64,000 nucleotides of DNA from Trebouxia sp. TZW2008. Its lineage: Eukaryota > Chlorophyta > Trebouxiophyceae > Trebouxiales > Trebouxiaceae. The DNA lies in the NCBI GenBank assembly GCA_002118135.1, contig BDIU01000179.1, positions 124,001 through 188,000 on the forward strand, in the 5' to 3' direction. Under the pieces are notes generated by a model that worked only from the letters and a program-made list of their open reading frames with translations, had not been told where the DNA came from and ran no database searches. Below, one piece after another: positions 12,095 to 25,100 of this stretch. Each line of letters begins with the position of its first letter. Position 1 is the stretch's first letter. The position numbers and the translations under genes were made by a program.

Positions 12095-13167
12095 AACAAG
12101 AGCTCGACAGCGTCACAGCCATGTGTATGGTACAAGAATCATACAAAAATTATCAATGCCAGACAGGCGCAACAAGCAACAGGACAGGCCCTACCTGTGT
12201 GGCTGTATTTTGTCTACTGCCTTTGAAGGACTCCTGCTGGCGTTTTGTGTAAGTGCCAGGTGCTTGCTGCAGACACAAGTCAAATTCTTCCTGAATCTGT
12301 TAGATCAGTGGACAGAGTAGCACAAAGTACTGCTAACCTGCTCTAGGGATTGCTGAGCTGCACCGTCTGAAACTGGACGCATGGACAGCAATGCTGTCTG
12401 GGCAGTTGCCTCCTCAAAGCTGCTGGGGCGGAGCCTGTCTGATCTGCGACAGGCATGTGAACGATGAACAGCCTATTGCAACAAAAGTTCCAGTCTCATG
12501 TCGAGACCTTGCCCGCACCTGGTACGAGGCAGGCACCTGGCAGGGTTTGTACGCGGGCGAGTGAGCGAGCGTTTCCAAGGGAACAAGCGCGCGTGTCCGG
12601 GAAAAACCAAGGTCGGGAGGCTGCCGCTGGCGAGAACAGGCTTGCAAGCCATCGCGGAAGATTTGAAATGGTAATATATCACTACGTATTGCGAGCTCAG
12701 GCTCGTCCGCATAACGCAGCGTACTTCGGCCATGCGAGATGGTCTCGGAGCCAACTGCGATGCTGGATAGACATGCATGTGCCTCTTCTTCCCTCCGTCC
12801 CCGGGCTGCGGCAACTTGACGCTTCGCGTGGCTTCAAGTCGCGATGTGACTGGAAGTGTGTAGGCGTTGGTCTGAGATTTGGTCACGTCAGTAGACCATG
12901 CCTGGTGTGCATGCAGCATGCAAAGTCTGCGTCTCACTGCGCAGCTTTGCTTGAATCAGTACGTGCAAGCGCTGAAACAGCGGGCTTTCACGTCGGCTTG
13001 TGTTGATCAACAACTGACCTAGTGGCTTCAACTTTGACCGCGGTCGCTCGTTCGCTGCAAGTTTGTTTAGCGTCCGCGACTTCAAACATAATCAAGCTAA
13101 CCAAGCATAGTCAGACACATCGTTCGAGCACGCGCTGCGGCACCTGACCTCGCACAGTCGCAAAGAG
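12095..13167. promoter_or_regulatory. Divergent promoter region between OPR/RAP paralogue 2 and PSME4
   Basis: This gap lies between the 5' end of the minus-strand OPR/RAP gene and the first exon of plus-strand PSME4, and from about 12470 to 13160 it looks richer in CG dinucleotides than its surroundings, as promoters in many algae are. It may also hold the missing 5' exon of paralogue 2. A plus-strand ORF of 180 codons at 12464-13006 and the minus-strand ORF of 154 codons opposite it show no motif and are not credited. No specific transcription-factor site is claimed. Confidence 0.4.
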
Positions 13168-16100
13168 ATGAGGTTATGGCGAGGATGGTTGCCGGACGCT
13201 GTGGCTCAGGAGGCCTCTGAGCAGGAGCCGTTGCGCTTCGGTGCTTTGGTTTCAGGGTTGACTTCTGAATGGAATCAGAAGCATGATGCTGCCCTTACCT
13301 TAAAATGGCTGTCGCTCTTCAACAGGTGCGATGATGCTCACGCTTGTCTCCAAGCAGATTGTGCGCGAGTACGTGCAGCCATTCCCATAGCGAGAGGATA
13401 CAGAACCGCACTGTGTCTGAGCATCAGGCCTCACAATATTTGAGATTGCAGCTATCTGAATGCCAAAGGGGACTACAAGTCAGAAGATCTCAACCAAGCA
13501 GCTACCACACTCTTGGACATCTTACTGAGCTGCCAACACAATTCTGCAGCCCAGGTAACACCCCCTACCTGCAAGCTTTTAGCAAGCAAGTCAAATCCGA
13601 CCCACTGCAGCCAAGGTCTACACGGTATGATCAGCGGCACTGAGGCTCTCCAGCTTGTCGATCAGGCCAGATGGGGCACAGCTACTGCACAGCTCCTGCG
13701 GACGTGGAGAAATCAGATCAACATCACTGTACCATGGCGGCCACTCTTCCAATTCCTGCATGGGTCCATGCAGTCTAGCACCACGACTTATGAAGGTGAT
13801 TGCTACTGGTAACCCTCATTGAGATGTACCATTCATTCATTTTCATTATGAACGTGGGCTAGGCAGGCTCAGCAGGCCCAACTAGGTACATACAGAAGCA
13901 GTCAGCTGTCTCCGACCAATGTGCTAAGCTAAACCAATTATAATGGACATGAAGGGCGGAGATGTCCTTGTACACAGTCGACTGCCAAGTATCTCTGGGT
14001 TTACCCTTGGCCTGAGTGCCAGATAACTGCCCAAACATACACTGACAAGGCAGGCTGTCCTGTGACATTCGTGCTATGTGACCAAGCCATTGAAGCCCAT
14101 AGGGAATGTAACATGTCACTTGTGTAGCACTGCAGCATTGCTTCAACATCAAGGCAGTTGCTGCTGCTTTCTGAGGTCCTTTAGTCATGAAGCATAGTGC
14201 CTTGCATTGCATTGAGCATCTGCATGTGGCAACAAGATTGGCTTGTAGTGCTTTGAACACTTCAGCATCAGACATCCTTGCCGCGATGAGGATCCAGGAA
14301 GACAGCATTTGTGCCGCACACACCTAGCACAGTTGCTAGAGCACGCCACCTCACATCATGCTGTTTGACTTACACCCAGCAAGGGCTACATATAAGCATT
14401 TCAGGAAGAAAGAAGTGAATAATCATGCTCTCTGTTGCAGCGAGAAACACTCTTGACTACTTGCATATGTAATAGTATGCACTGGTACCAGTAATAGTGC
14501 CGATGTGTTGCAGTTTGCACAACCTGCACTGCATTTCAGTGATTCACACTGTCATCAGTACCTATCGCGTATTGCGTGGTGCATATGGAGGGCTACATAC
14601 AGTGCTCCACAATCATAGACTTTTGCTGCTATACTGTTGCGTGGCCAGTGTTGGAGGCCCTCAACCACTTGTGTAATGAGTGTTTCATATCAGTCCAATG
14701 TATTGCTTTATGTTGTGCCTCTGCGTGCAGGTCCATTGATTCTGGAAACCAAGCAGTCAGCCTTGTTCTGTCTGGTCCGCCGCTGCAGGCGTTTCTTTCC
14801 TGATGGTAAGCACCCGCATATCTTGCACGTTTGTTATGTTTTTGTTGTAAGGCATGGGGCCAAGTACCTTCACATCTTCTGAACCCAACAGAAAGTGGTT
14901 CGTAACTGGCAATGCTCGTGAAGCAGTATCTCCTACGGCTCAGCCCTCAGGTCCCGACACTGTTGTAAAGAGTGTTATTGTCGCACACCCATAAATTGTC
15001 TGTCTGCATTTGTCTTTCTGGGACACTTTTGGCTTGTGTCTGTGTGCTGAACATGCTTTCTCATCTGACTTCTCGCAGCAAAGTGTATCAGACACAGTTC
15101 CAGCGCAACTTCTCTGTAACACATTTTGAACAGCACTGGTAAAGCAATTCAAGTCTGCTGTTGTATAGATGTCAGATCCTCAAAGCTCAGGCCTTATGCA
15201 AAGACGCCCCTACTGCGCTGCTTGAGTACTTTTGTGACGTGAGCATCTATTTTGTTATTGTCTGTGTGGCTGCTGGTTTGGTCTTCAAACAGTATTTATG
15301 ATCTATTGATTGGTCAATTATGCTGCTCAGGAAGCGCGGAGGAGATTTGGCAGGAGATCAAGCCATCGCTGCAGAATCTGCATACTCCTACAGCACAACA
15401 GGTAGTACTTCTGATAATAATGACTACACCTTCTAGCATACATTGCTAGGTGAGTGTGGCACGAGTCTTATAGCACAACAGGTGATCTGCTCATGCTCGG
15501 ACTGTGCCCTGACGCTGCTTGTTTCATTGAGTCACCTCATGCAGTAACTTGTTTCAGCTTAGCAAGCATAGTTTGCTCAATTACAAACTGCACAGACTGG
15601 CACGAGGTCAAGCCATTACTGCAGCATCTGCACAATCCTGCAGCACAACAACTGCCCATGCTTGAACTTTGCCCTGAAATTGCTTGTTTAGTGTAATAGG
15701 CTCATCTTGCAACCTCAGAGTTGCAACTGTGCCTTCTGATGTTGCATATGGGTTTCCAAAATTTGCTTCAATTGTCTCAACCTGTCATCCAGAAATGCAA
15801 TAGAGTTGTCCATCTATGGTCTTTACAGGTTCTTCATACTAGGCACAAGAAGTTGTAACTTTATGGGTGATCCAAGCATGTACCCTGACCCAGACATGTC
15901 CAGATGCGTCCATCTGGACATGTCTCGGTCTAGATGGACCCATGGACCCAGAATCTGCCTCCATGTGTCATGTAGCAACAACATTGCTGACAAATGATGA
16001 CACTGCAGGCTCTTGGTTGGCTGTCTCTGTTCCTGCCAACACATGAGCTTTCCCGTGGCGGAACAGGATGGAATGAAATGATTGCTGACTGGATGTCGCT

Positions 16101-19100
16101 GTGGGAAACAGATGCCCACAACAAATTTTGGCGGGGACAGTGGCTTCTACTGTTTGCACAAGTTGCCAAGCATGACACACAAGGTAATGCCTTCATTCTT
16201 TATTCATGGTTTGTGCCAAAAATCATGCATCCTTCTCTCCTTTTCCCATCCAAAACCACACCAGGAGGTTTTGGGTATCTGCTGTCAGCCGTGACAGACG
16301 TCCTGCCTGGTTGTTATTGCATTCTGTATTCCTGGTTGTTGCCTTCGTCCTCTGCTTTTCATTTCCTCCTCTGCTTTTCACCATTCAAGCCTGGCTTTCT
16401 TCGTGAAATTTGTGGCTGTGTGCTGCACAATGGCCAACAAAGCAACTGTGCCCTCTGATAAATAAGCGTCTTTGTTCAGCAGTTGGTCATGACCTCGCAG
16501 GGCCAATCAACTGACCCTGCCTTGCATCTTCAATTGACTGCAGCGGGGATTCCCAATGAGCTTTGCTTGGCTGTACTTATGTTGTTCAGCAGAAAGTCTT
16601 TTGATGGCGGAATAAGACCCTTCGTTCAGTAGCTACAAGAATTTTCCCTTTGCCTTGTTCAATAAGTACCAGAACCAGACCCTTTGTTCAATGAGTTTTT
16701 ACAACTTTGCAGGGCTGATCAATTGGCGACCACATTTGCCCCGCATCTTCAATCAACTCCAATGGGCGTTTCAAGTTCCTGTGGGCACAGCAAGCGCAGA
16801 CCCACCATTCAGTGAGTTCACAGCCTGCTCTTTATTGTTGTATTGTATTGGTGTACTGCCAATTGTAGCCGCAATCAATGAGTTTGTAATAGGCTGTCTC
16901 TGTCTGCATGCTGCGTCTAATTTGCTGTCGTGTGCATCCTCTAGCTCACCTTGCTGCTTTTGTCACTGTTCTTGGCTATTTGCATGTCAAGCCTTGATTT
17001 GCTGTACTGTCCGTTGCTTTGCTTTGCTTGTTATTGCTGACTCTCCATGCAGCAAATCTGCTCTGCAGCTTTCTTGCCTGCTTGCCGTTTTTACGTTTGC
17101 TATAGTCTTTGTTGTAATGCTCTGATTGCTGCTGGCGTTACGGCTTGACAATTCACCACAGCATCATTGGCAGCAACAAGCAATGTTTCTTGCCTGCCTG
17201 CCCCATTCCCGCTTGCAGTACTTGGCGTTCTTTTGCATGATTTGCTGTTGCTGCTGATGATGCTGTTGAGTACATTCTTCCCTCATGTGAGGTCTCTTTG
17301 CGTCATCTTGCTTTGGTTGTTCCTGCTACAGTTGCCAAGTCATGTGCCTGCGTGCCCCATTTCTGCTAGCAATGATTTGCACTGCTTCGCTTGGTTTGCT
17401 GTTGCTGCTGCTGATGTTGCTATCCACATTCTTGCCTTACCTGCTATGCCCTTTGTTGCTGTCAACTGCATCATCTTGCTTCCAAAGGCTGCTGGCTCAT
17501 TGGTTATGTTGGCTTGTTGATAGGATTTGCAATATCCAAGAAAAGTGCAAATGGCATGCGCACATTGGTGTCGTGAACATGCCTAGTATACATGTACAGG
17601 ACCCAGCGCTTTGAACACTGTGTGTTTGTTGAGACTCAATCTGCCTAGAGACTAGCATGCAAAGAAGTGTATGCTGCCGGCACAGCCTGCTTCTTGCCCA
17701 CAATCAGGAAATTCTTCCTTAGCAATACTTCCCTCAAGTTATTTCATGCCTCTACATCAGCTCTCATGACCCCGAAACACATGACAACCATGACTGTTTA
17801 CTCTACAGGCTGAAAGTGCAATAGTTATTGCGCAACATCGCTCATGACTGGCAGCAACAGCACTGCAGTCAGCACAGCACAGCTCACAGCACATGTCGCT
17901 GCAGTTGTGTTTAGATGCACAGGACAGCTATACCTCTGCATGACAGCCACATCTTTGCAGTAATACTGCTGCACAAAGCAGTGCACAGATTCTTGCATGT
18001 GTGAATATAATTTGCACATAAAGCGACTGTGCTCACAAAAGCACTCCTGCCCTGCAAGCCTACGTGCGTGCCAAAGTGCTAAATCCAGTCCTGTCTGCAA
18101 CAGGCAGTGCCAACTCCCCTGTTGCCGTAGCACTGTTCCATGGGCAGACACACACCCTGGCCACCACAGCCGGCAAGTGCATCATCTACACTCTGGCCAC
18201 CACTCTGAGCAGCGCCCCCAGCAGTGGCAGCCCTCAGCTTGCCAGAACAGGCAGCGGCAAAATGCCCCTGAAGGGCAGGGACCCACAAGGGGCAACTGCC
18301 TCTGCTGATGTGGATGAGGTGCTTAGTCAGCTTGAGCAGTTGGTTGATCTGCTGGAGCAGTATTTTCATCCGAGCAACAATGGCAGGTCCGGTCACTGCA
18401 TGCATGATTGCAATGAAGCACCATACTCTCATTTTCAGTGATTGGATCATCTTGCATATTGCATACTATGTATTGGAGCCAATCTTCTAGATATTTCTCA
18501 GATTGCACCGCTTCTGCGTGATTCATAATTTACACACCACGTATTGCATGTTACATGTGGCAATCTGAGTATTACATTGTACTGCTCAATTGTGTCAATT
18601 CAGGGCTGTCAGCAAATGCCTTCAGAGTGCATATGTGCTGCCTGCTGTGCGCTCTATTGATGTACAGTCATGCCATGACTGGGTGAAGATTGATCAGAAA
18701 TTTCGGTCAGGCTGCCTCAATACTGAGTAGATTGCCATGTGCCTTTTGCAAGTCAGTCAGCTTTTGGCTAAGTATTGTGTTTTCTGAAATGGAACAAGTA
18801 ATTGGCCAACTTCGTCATTTCCATGTGCAAGCAGCTGTCAACTTGTCAAGTGTAATCAGTGTTTGGCTGGCTGTTTTGGGCTTGCTGACAATTGTCAGGT
18901 GGAACGATAATTTGGCCAAGTTTGTTGACTCCCTGTGCAAGCACCTCAACATGCTGTCAACTGAGGCCACTGTTTGACCAAGTTTGTTGGTGCTTGCTGA
19001 CAAGTTGCATTGCTTGCTGACAAGTTGCATACCTTGTCAGGTGGAAGAAGTGGTTCCAGGTGCAACACTTTCTGTTGACAAGCTTTATGCATGTGTGCCC

Positions 19101-22100
19101 ACAATGGCTGACATCAACCATCAGCAGTAACAACCAGTTGGCTAAATGTGCCTGCCCTTATAGTTTGTCCAATGATTGATCAGGTGCCACAAGTATCTGA
19201 CCAAGTTTGTCAGCTCCCTGTGCAAGCACCTCAGCATGATGTTGAGTACAGCGAATGTTTGACCAAGCTTGCTTGTTGTTGCTGACAAGCTGCATGAATT
19301 GTCAGGTGGAACAAGTACTTGGCCAAGTTTGTCAACTCTCTGTGCAAGCATCTCAACAAGCGCTCAGCAAAGGAGGCTGCCCAGCAAACCCACGGGGCTG
19401 GTGGCACAACCGCCAACGACACAACCTCCAACGGCACAACCTCCAATGGCACAACCCCTTCCCAAGCCAGTGGCTTTGCTCCGTCACAGGCCAGTGGCGG
19501 CGCCTCCAAAAGGGGTAGACAGCAGCTGTCTACCCAGACGCAGCGTAGGCTTGCTGAGGTCATTGTGCGTATGGCAGACAAAGCACAATACAGCAAGGTG
19601 CGATGACACTTTTTCTTGCAGAAAGAATTGGGATTGTGCCAAACCTTATTTTGACTTGTGCATGGCAGAAACAAGGCAGTGCTGTGTTGAAGAAGGTCAG
19701 AATGCAGTGCTGCACATGTGCAAGCTTTTTTGGTCGAACACACACAAGAAAAAAAGGCAGAACGTGTAGTTGCTTTTTGTTTGGGTTGATGTGATGCCTG
19801 CTGGTCACCTGTTGTGGGGCACTCAGTGATCCAAGCTTGATGCAGCGCTCTCCACAAACTTTGTGTTTCATCCAAGATTGGCGTGCAGTACATCTTTCAT
19901 GGTCACCCTGTGCAATCTGTCTGCTTTGATGATGGCAGCTAAGCACAGCTGTGACAATCAAATTGCAAGGCATGTTGCAACAGGATCGCAAATTCATTGG
20001 GATTCATCATGTTGTACCCTGGCTATGAAGTAACTGCATTGTTGCCAATCCAATTTTTTCATCTACAGTGCATCATGCTCAGCAGTCAACCATGCTGTAT
20101 CATTGCCAGCTGCATCTGCTGCAATGCTTCGTGGCCAACCTTTGCACTCTGCATTGACAAGCACCTTGGTATACTGCATCATTGCCAACTCTTTTGTCTA
20201 TGCTGCGTCTCACCTGCGCTGCTGTATTGCCAAAAACAGCAGTGATGTTTTGCAGGACAACAGTCCCTCCTTGTCCCCTCCTTTTTTTGCAGAGAAACGG
20301 TCCTTACTTGTTGCTTCCTTTTGTGCAGGACAACAACTTGGCTGTGGCTGCCTGCTCAGCATTCTCACAGATGGCCTACGTTGCTCCAGATCTGGTCCTG
20401 CCACTCATCCAGAACCGCTTTCAGGTATGCCTGTGCTGTTGAGTCTTGTGACATCAGCACTCAAACTGTGTTGTCAAAGTCTTCACATAACCTTTTCAGG
20501 AACTTGATGCTTGCTAAGTCTTACCAGCACTGACCACCATGACTTACCAAGATGCAGCATGTTTGAAATGGGAGTTTTTTTGTTTTACATTCACACTCTG
20601 GCCTTGTGCATTATACATGGCTGCTTACCCACTGCATCAAAGCTTCTGCTGACTTGCCACATCCGACTCTGTGATGCAGTCCAGATGTAGTATGGCTGTG
20701 GTCCAGATTTTCTGTGTCGCAAAATCCAAACCCCAGCATGAATGTCAGTATACACCTGCCAGGCATTGAAGTGATGCTTGTAGCTTCAAGTCTGCTGCTG
20801 AAACATACTGTAAAGAGGTGCTGTGCCACCATTACAGGTTGCCTTGGAGAGTGTGTCTGCCACCCATCAGCTAGTGAGCGCCATCCACACCCTGGCATTG
20901 TGCACAAGGCCTTTGCTGCTTGCTGGCTTTGCTCCCAATACAGAGATCGCTGAAAGCGGCGACATCGATGCTGACGAGCACAAGGTGAGACCAGTTGCAA
21001 GGCCATTCCAGTTGTCACATCAGCTCAAGTCAATCACAAGCGCCATTCCAACTGAAGCATTTGAGCACTTGCAGTGACATTTGCGCAAGAGCTACAGTCA
21101 TAAACCTACTGCAAGATCTCTCTTATGTAGTAGGCCTCTGCTGCATATGGTTTTTGCTTTCAACCCACACAGTGCTGAGTGCAGCCCCATGGACGCTGAA
21201 AGGCACAAGCCCGACCATTTACATCAATGTGAGATGTCATTGTTAGCAAGGGAGAGAGCGCCGAAGGTGGCTTATACATGCTGACAAGCACAAACCGAAA
21301 CCGTTGGAGACGCATACACCATATTTGTGTTTGTTCATCATATATAGTCGCACAATTGCTGTGATACAAATCAGTAGCAAAAATGATCATGACTAGGTGT
21401 TACAAATCAGTAGCAATGGTGATCATGACCACAGGGGACGTTTGCTGAGGCAGTGGCAGGTGCAATGATGGCAACTCCGCCTGGCACTGATGCCAATGAC
21501 CTGATTGTATGAGTAATATATTACAAACAAGCAATAATGATCAGTACTTCACAACTACAGGAGGCAGGTGCTCAGGCAGTGGCTGGTGCAATGATGGCAA
21601 CTCTGCCCGGCATTGATGCCAATGACCCACGCAAGACCCTGGCCTGCTTCAGATTTTACTGCATCGTGCTGTCAAGCGTTGGCATGCTACAGGCAAGACG
21701 CCTGTGCCCTCTCATATTCTACATGTTTCGCCATGTATTGCTGCATGCTGTCTTTGCCATTTCCAAAATGAAGACAGGCATTGGCCTGCTTCAGATTTTA
21801 CTGCATCGTGCTGCCCAGCGTTGGCATGCTTTAGGCAAGACACATCACTGTGCTGCATGCTGCATAGGCCATCTTTTGTAGTCTGTCTGTGATTCCCTTT
21901 CATTTGCTTGAGTTCTTCCTAGATGAGTGCAAACGTTGTTACCTGCATCTGATGAGCTTCTTGCATCAGTAGTACGCGAAGGAGTTAGGGTGCCAGTTCT
22001 CTGTACAACCTAGTTGCAGAGTGTGACCTGTGGTAACCTTGAAGGGTGGTCTAGGGTCGCTCTCCTTGTACAGAGAGGAATGCGTTGAGGAGTTACTTGA

Positions 22101-25100
22101 AATTTTGCACAGAGTATGATATGTTGCCAATTTGTGCAGGGGGGTCCAGGGTCACTTCCTTTGTATGCAGAGGAGTGGGTTGAGGAGCTGCTGTCCAGGG
22201 TGTTTGGCATCTTAGGCAACTTAGAAGCTCCCCAGACGCGTAGCGACCATGCAGCTGTGCAAGGCAACGCCACAACTGCACCGACTGCCTCTTTCCTGCT
22301 GGAGGGCAACAGCATGTTCAGGTTTGTCTCCAGCGCTTGCGTTTGTCAGGTTTTTGCTAAGCTGCTGCCCCTTGTGTTTCCCCGCAGGCGCTTTGCAAGC
22401 GCTGTGCAAGGCAACGCCACAACTGCACCATCTGCCTTTTTCCTGTTGGAGGGCAGCAGCATGTTCAGGTTTGTTCCAGGGTCTACTGCCTGCTTCACTG
22501 CTAGATTACTTGCCCTGCAAGCACTTTGCAAGGCTGTGCCAGAGCTGCATTGACCGCCTCTTTTCTTTTGGAGGGCAACAGCATGGTCAGGTCCCCAGGA
22601 GTGCTTGAGTAATCCAGCCTCAGCTGCTGAAACACAACCTTTGCTTCAAGCAGGTAAACACGTTCAGCAACTAGGTAGTGAGGATCTACAAACTGCTTTC
22701 AAGTTGGAACACCATAGCATGTCCAAGTCCACTCTCAGGGTGTGTTTTGTCACACCCATGCAAGGCTGTGTCTTGGCCTTGTCCGCCGTCACAGTCTGTT
22801 TGTCAGACAACAGCAGCATGTTGATGTGTCGCTCCAGGGTCTGGTTTCTGAGCTGGATCTGGTTCCTGGTAGCTGGGTCTGGTGTCTGAGCTGGCACATT
22901 GACAAAACTCTCTTCTGCTTCAGGCCTATGATGGAGTTGCTGTTTGCACGGTTGCCCCCAGACTTGCAGCTGCACGCCATCAAGCAGCTAGCGCGTTTTG
23001 TGACAACCTCAACCTTAGCTTCAGTCACTGGTGAGGCTTCCTTGATCTGCAATGCGGCGGCTTGGGCTGCACCTGAGACCTGTGTGGAGCTTTTGATGAA
23101 GCCCTTGCTGGCTAGAATTGAGGATGAAGTGAAGCACAGCGCTTCAGCTGAGCGCTTAGCTAAGGTCAGTGGTTCGTGACTTCATAGAAGGCGTTTGCAG
23201 CATGTTCGTGGTGGTGGCTGGAGGTCAACACGCTTGTCTCTTTTGTCTTGCGCTCAACACCAGCAGCCTACCAAAAACTTGTACAGCTGAGCACAATGTC
23301 TTAAGCTTTGAAGCTGTGATTACGGCTGTAGGTCAGCCCTGGGGCAGGCGCCGGCGTCTAAATCAGGTGCTAGGTCTCAGCAGCTTTGGAAATGATGCTA
23401 GATTGTGAGCTGCAGGCTCAGAAGACAGCCTGCAGAGATCTTCAAAGCCTCAAATTCTGCTGCAGACTCAGGAGAAAGCACTGGATTAGGCAACTGGGCT
23501 AGGACCAAGATTGCAGCACCTTCAAACACAAGAATCTATGTCTGAAACACTTGGATGCTGGCTTGCAGGTTCAGGAGACAACATTGGACTGGCTGGTGGG
23601 GCTGGCGGCTGCAACAGCTCTGCACCTGGGGCCAACCCTGTTACCGCTGAAGGGACAGATTGTGCGAGTCCTGAAAGCCCTCTTTGCCGCTCCTTCCAAG
23701 GTGAGTTGTAGCCGACGACGGCTGTGCATAGCTGATGCCGGATACAAACGGCCATATATTGCCTGTAAGAAAGCTCTGAGCATTGCTGTATAGTTGCCAC
23801 TGCTGTTGCACAGAGGCTTTGGTGCTCCACTCCGTTGAAATTGCAGCGAGTCCACCCTTGTTTTGAGCTGAAGCTCATCAAGCAGACATTTCAGGCCCCT
23901 TTTGTTTTTGCAGCGTTTTGCAATTGACCGCAGCCCTGCTGATCCATTTGTCTCGCCTGTGTTGGGTGACGTACAAGGAACTGAGGTGATGTCTCTGTCA
24001 GTACATCACAAAAATCAAGTATCATGCCAAACTGCTCGTTACTTCTGTCATTTGACATCATCATCGCCGCAACCCACGTTGAGGATGTGACTGATTTGTT
24101 GCACATGCAATGCAGGCAAGTCAGAGCGCAGCTTCAAAGCTTTTGTCTCCAGTTTTGGGTTGTCTCACGGCGCACTACCCCCTAGATCAGTTCACCTCTG
24201 AAGCCCGCACCCCTTCATCCTCTTCAGCTTCCCACTCAGCTTCTCGTGGGGTCCATGTGGAGGCCTGGCTGGGCAGCAAAGATAAAGGAAGTTCAACAGA
24301 CAAACTTCGGCCAAAATGGCATGTTCCCAACTCAGCTGAGAAGAAATTTGCACAGCAGCTGGTGCAGATGTTTTTAGTGGATGCTGCAACCCAGCTGCAA
24401 CAAATCAGTCAAGGGTCTGAGCCAAATGACAAATACCCTAAGAACACCATTCAGGGCTTGCTGCTGCAAATTGAGGGTGCCCATCATGGTCTCAGAACTG
24501 CCCTAGCAGATTTCACAGTCCCAGAGGGTAAAAGCCCTGCAGGCCAAAAGCTGGCACTTATAGGTTCTGCATCGCTGAGCCTTGCTGGCTCTGAAACCAG
24601 AGATGCAGTAGCCAAGAGCTTACAAAAAGCAGCCAGCTTTGTTGGCGCCAATGACTACGAGACGCTGGGGATCTTACTGAGAGTCATGAGCGGCATGCTC
24701 AGTCGAGGAGCCCATGAATTTCAGGAAGCTGCGGACAGCTACAGCTCCTGGAAGAGTGACCAAGACGTAGCCTTTGACCCGCCTCTGGCTGCCTTACTTT
24801 TTGACCAGGTAAGACAATCACCAAGTCACAGTCAATGTGCAATAAAGCTCTGCAATTGATGGGTGCAAATGCAGTCAATCCAGGCTTGATGGATCAGGGC
24901 TTGATCATGCAGCTAATGAAGCCAAACAGCTTCTTTGAGCCTGATTTTGCTGCCATGCTGATTGCCACATAGTCTTTCCCTTGCTGCTTCTTTCTGAGTA
25001 CATTCTGTACAAGACAGCAACCTTCCTTTACTGCTTACTGCCGAGGCCGTTGCGGAAGTCTTCGAGAACTTGACAATCAAAAGCTGTCATTGGCTGTGCC

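Noticed and set aside
12464..13006. Plus-strand ORF of 180 codons upstream of PSME4
   Set aside because: Overlapped by an equally long minus-strand ORF in a CG-rich region. No recognisable domain, and it sits where the PSME4 promoter is expected.
17167..17520. Leucine-rich ORF resembling a membrane protein
   Set aside because: It falls inside PSME4 intron 7 and is produced by a pyrimidine-rich tandem repeat translated in frame, so hydrophobicity is a by-product of composition.
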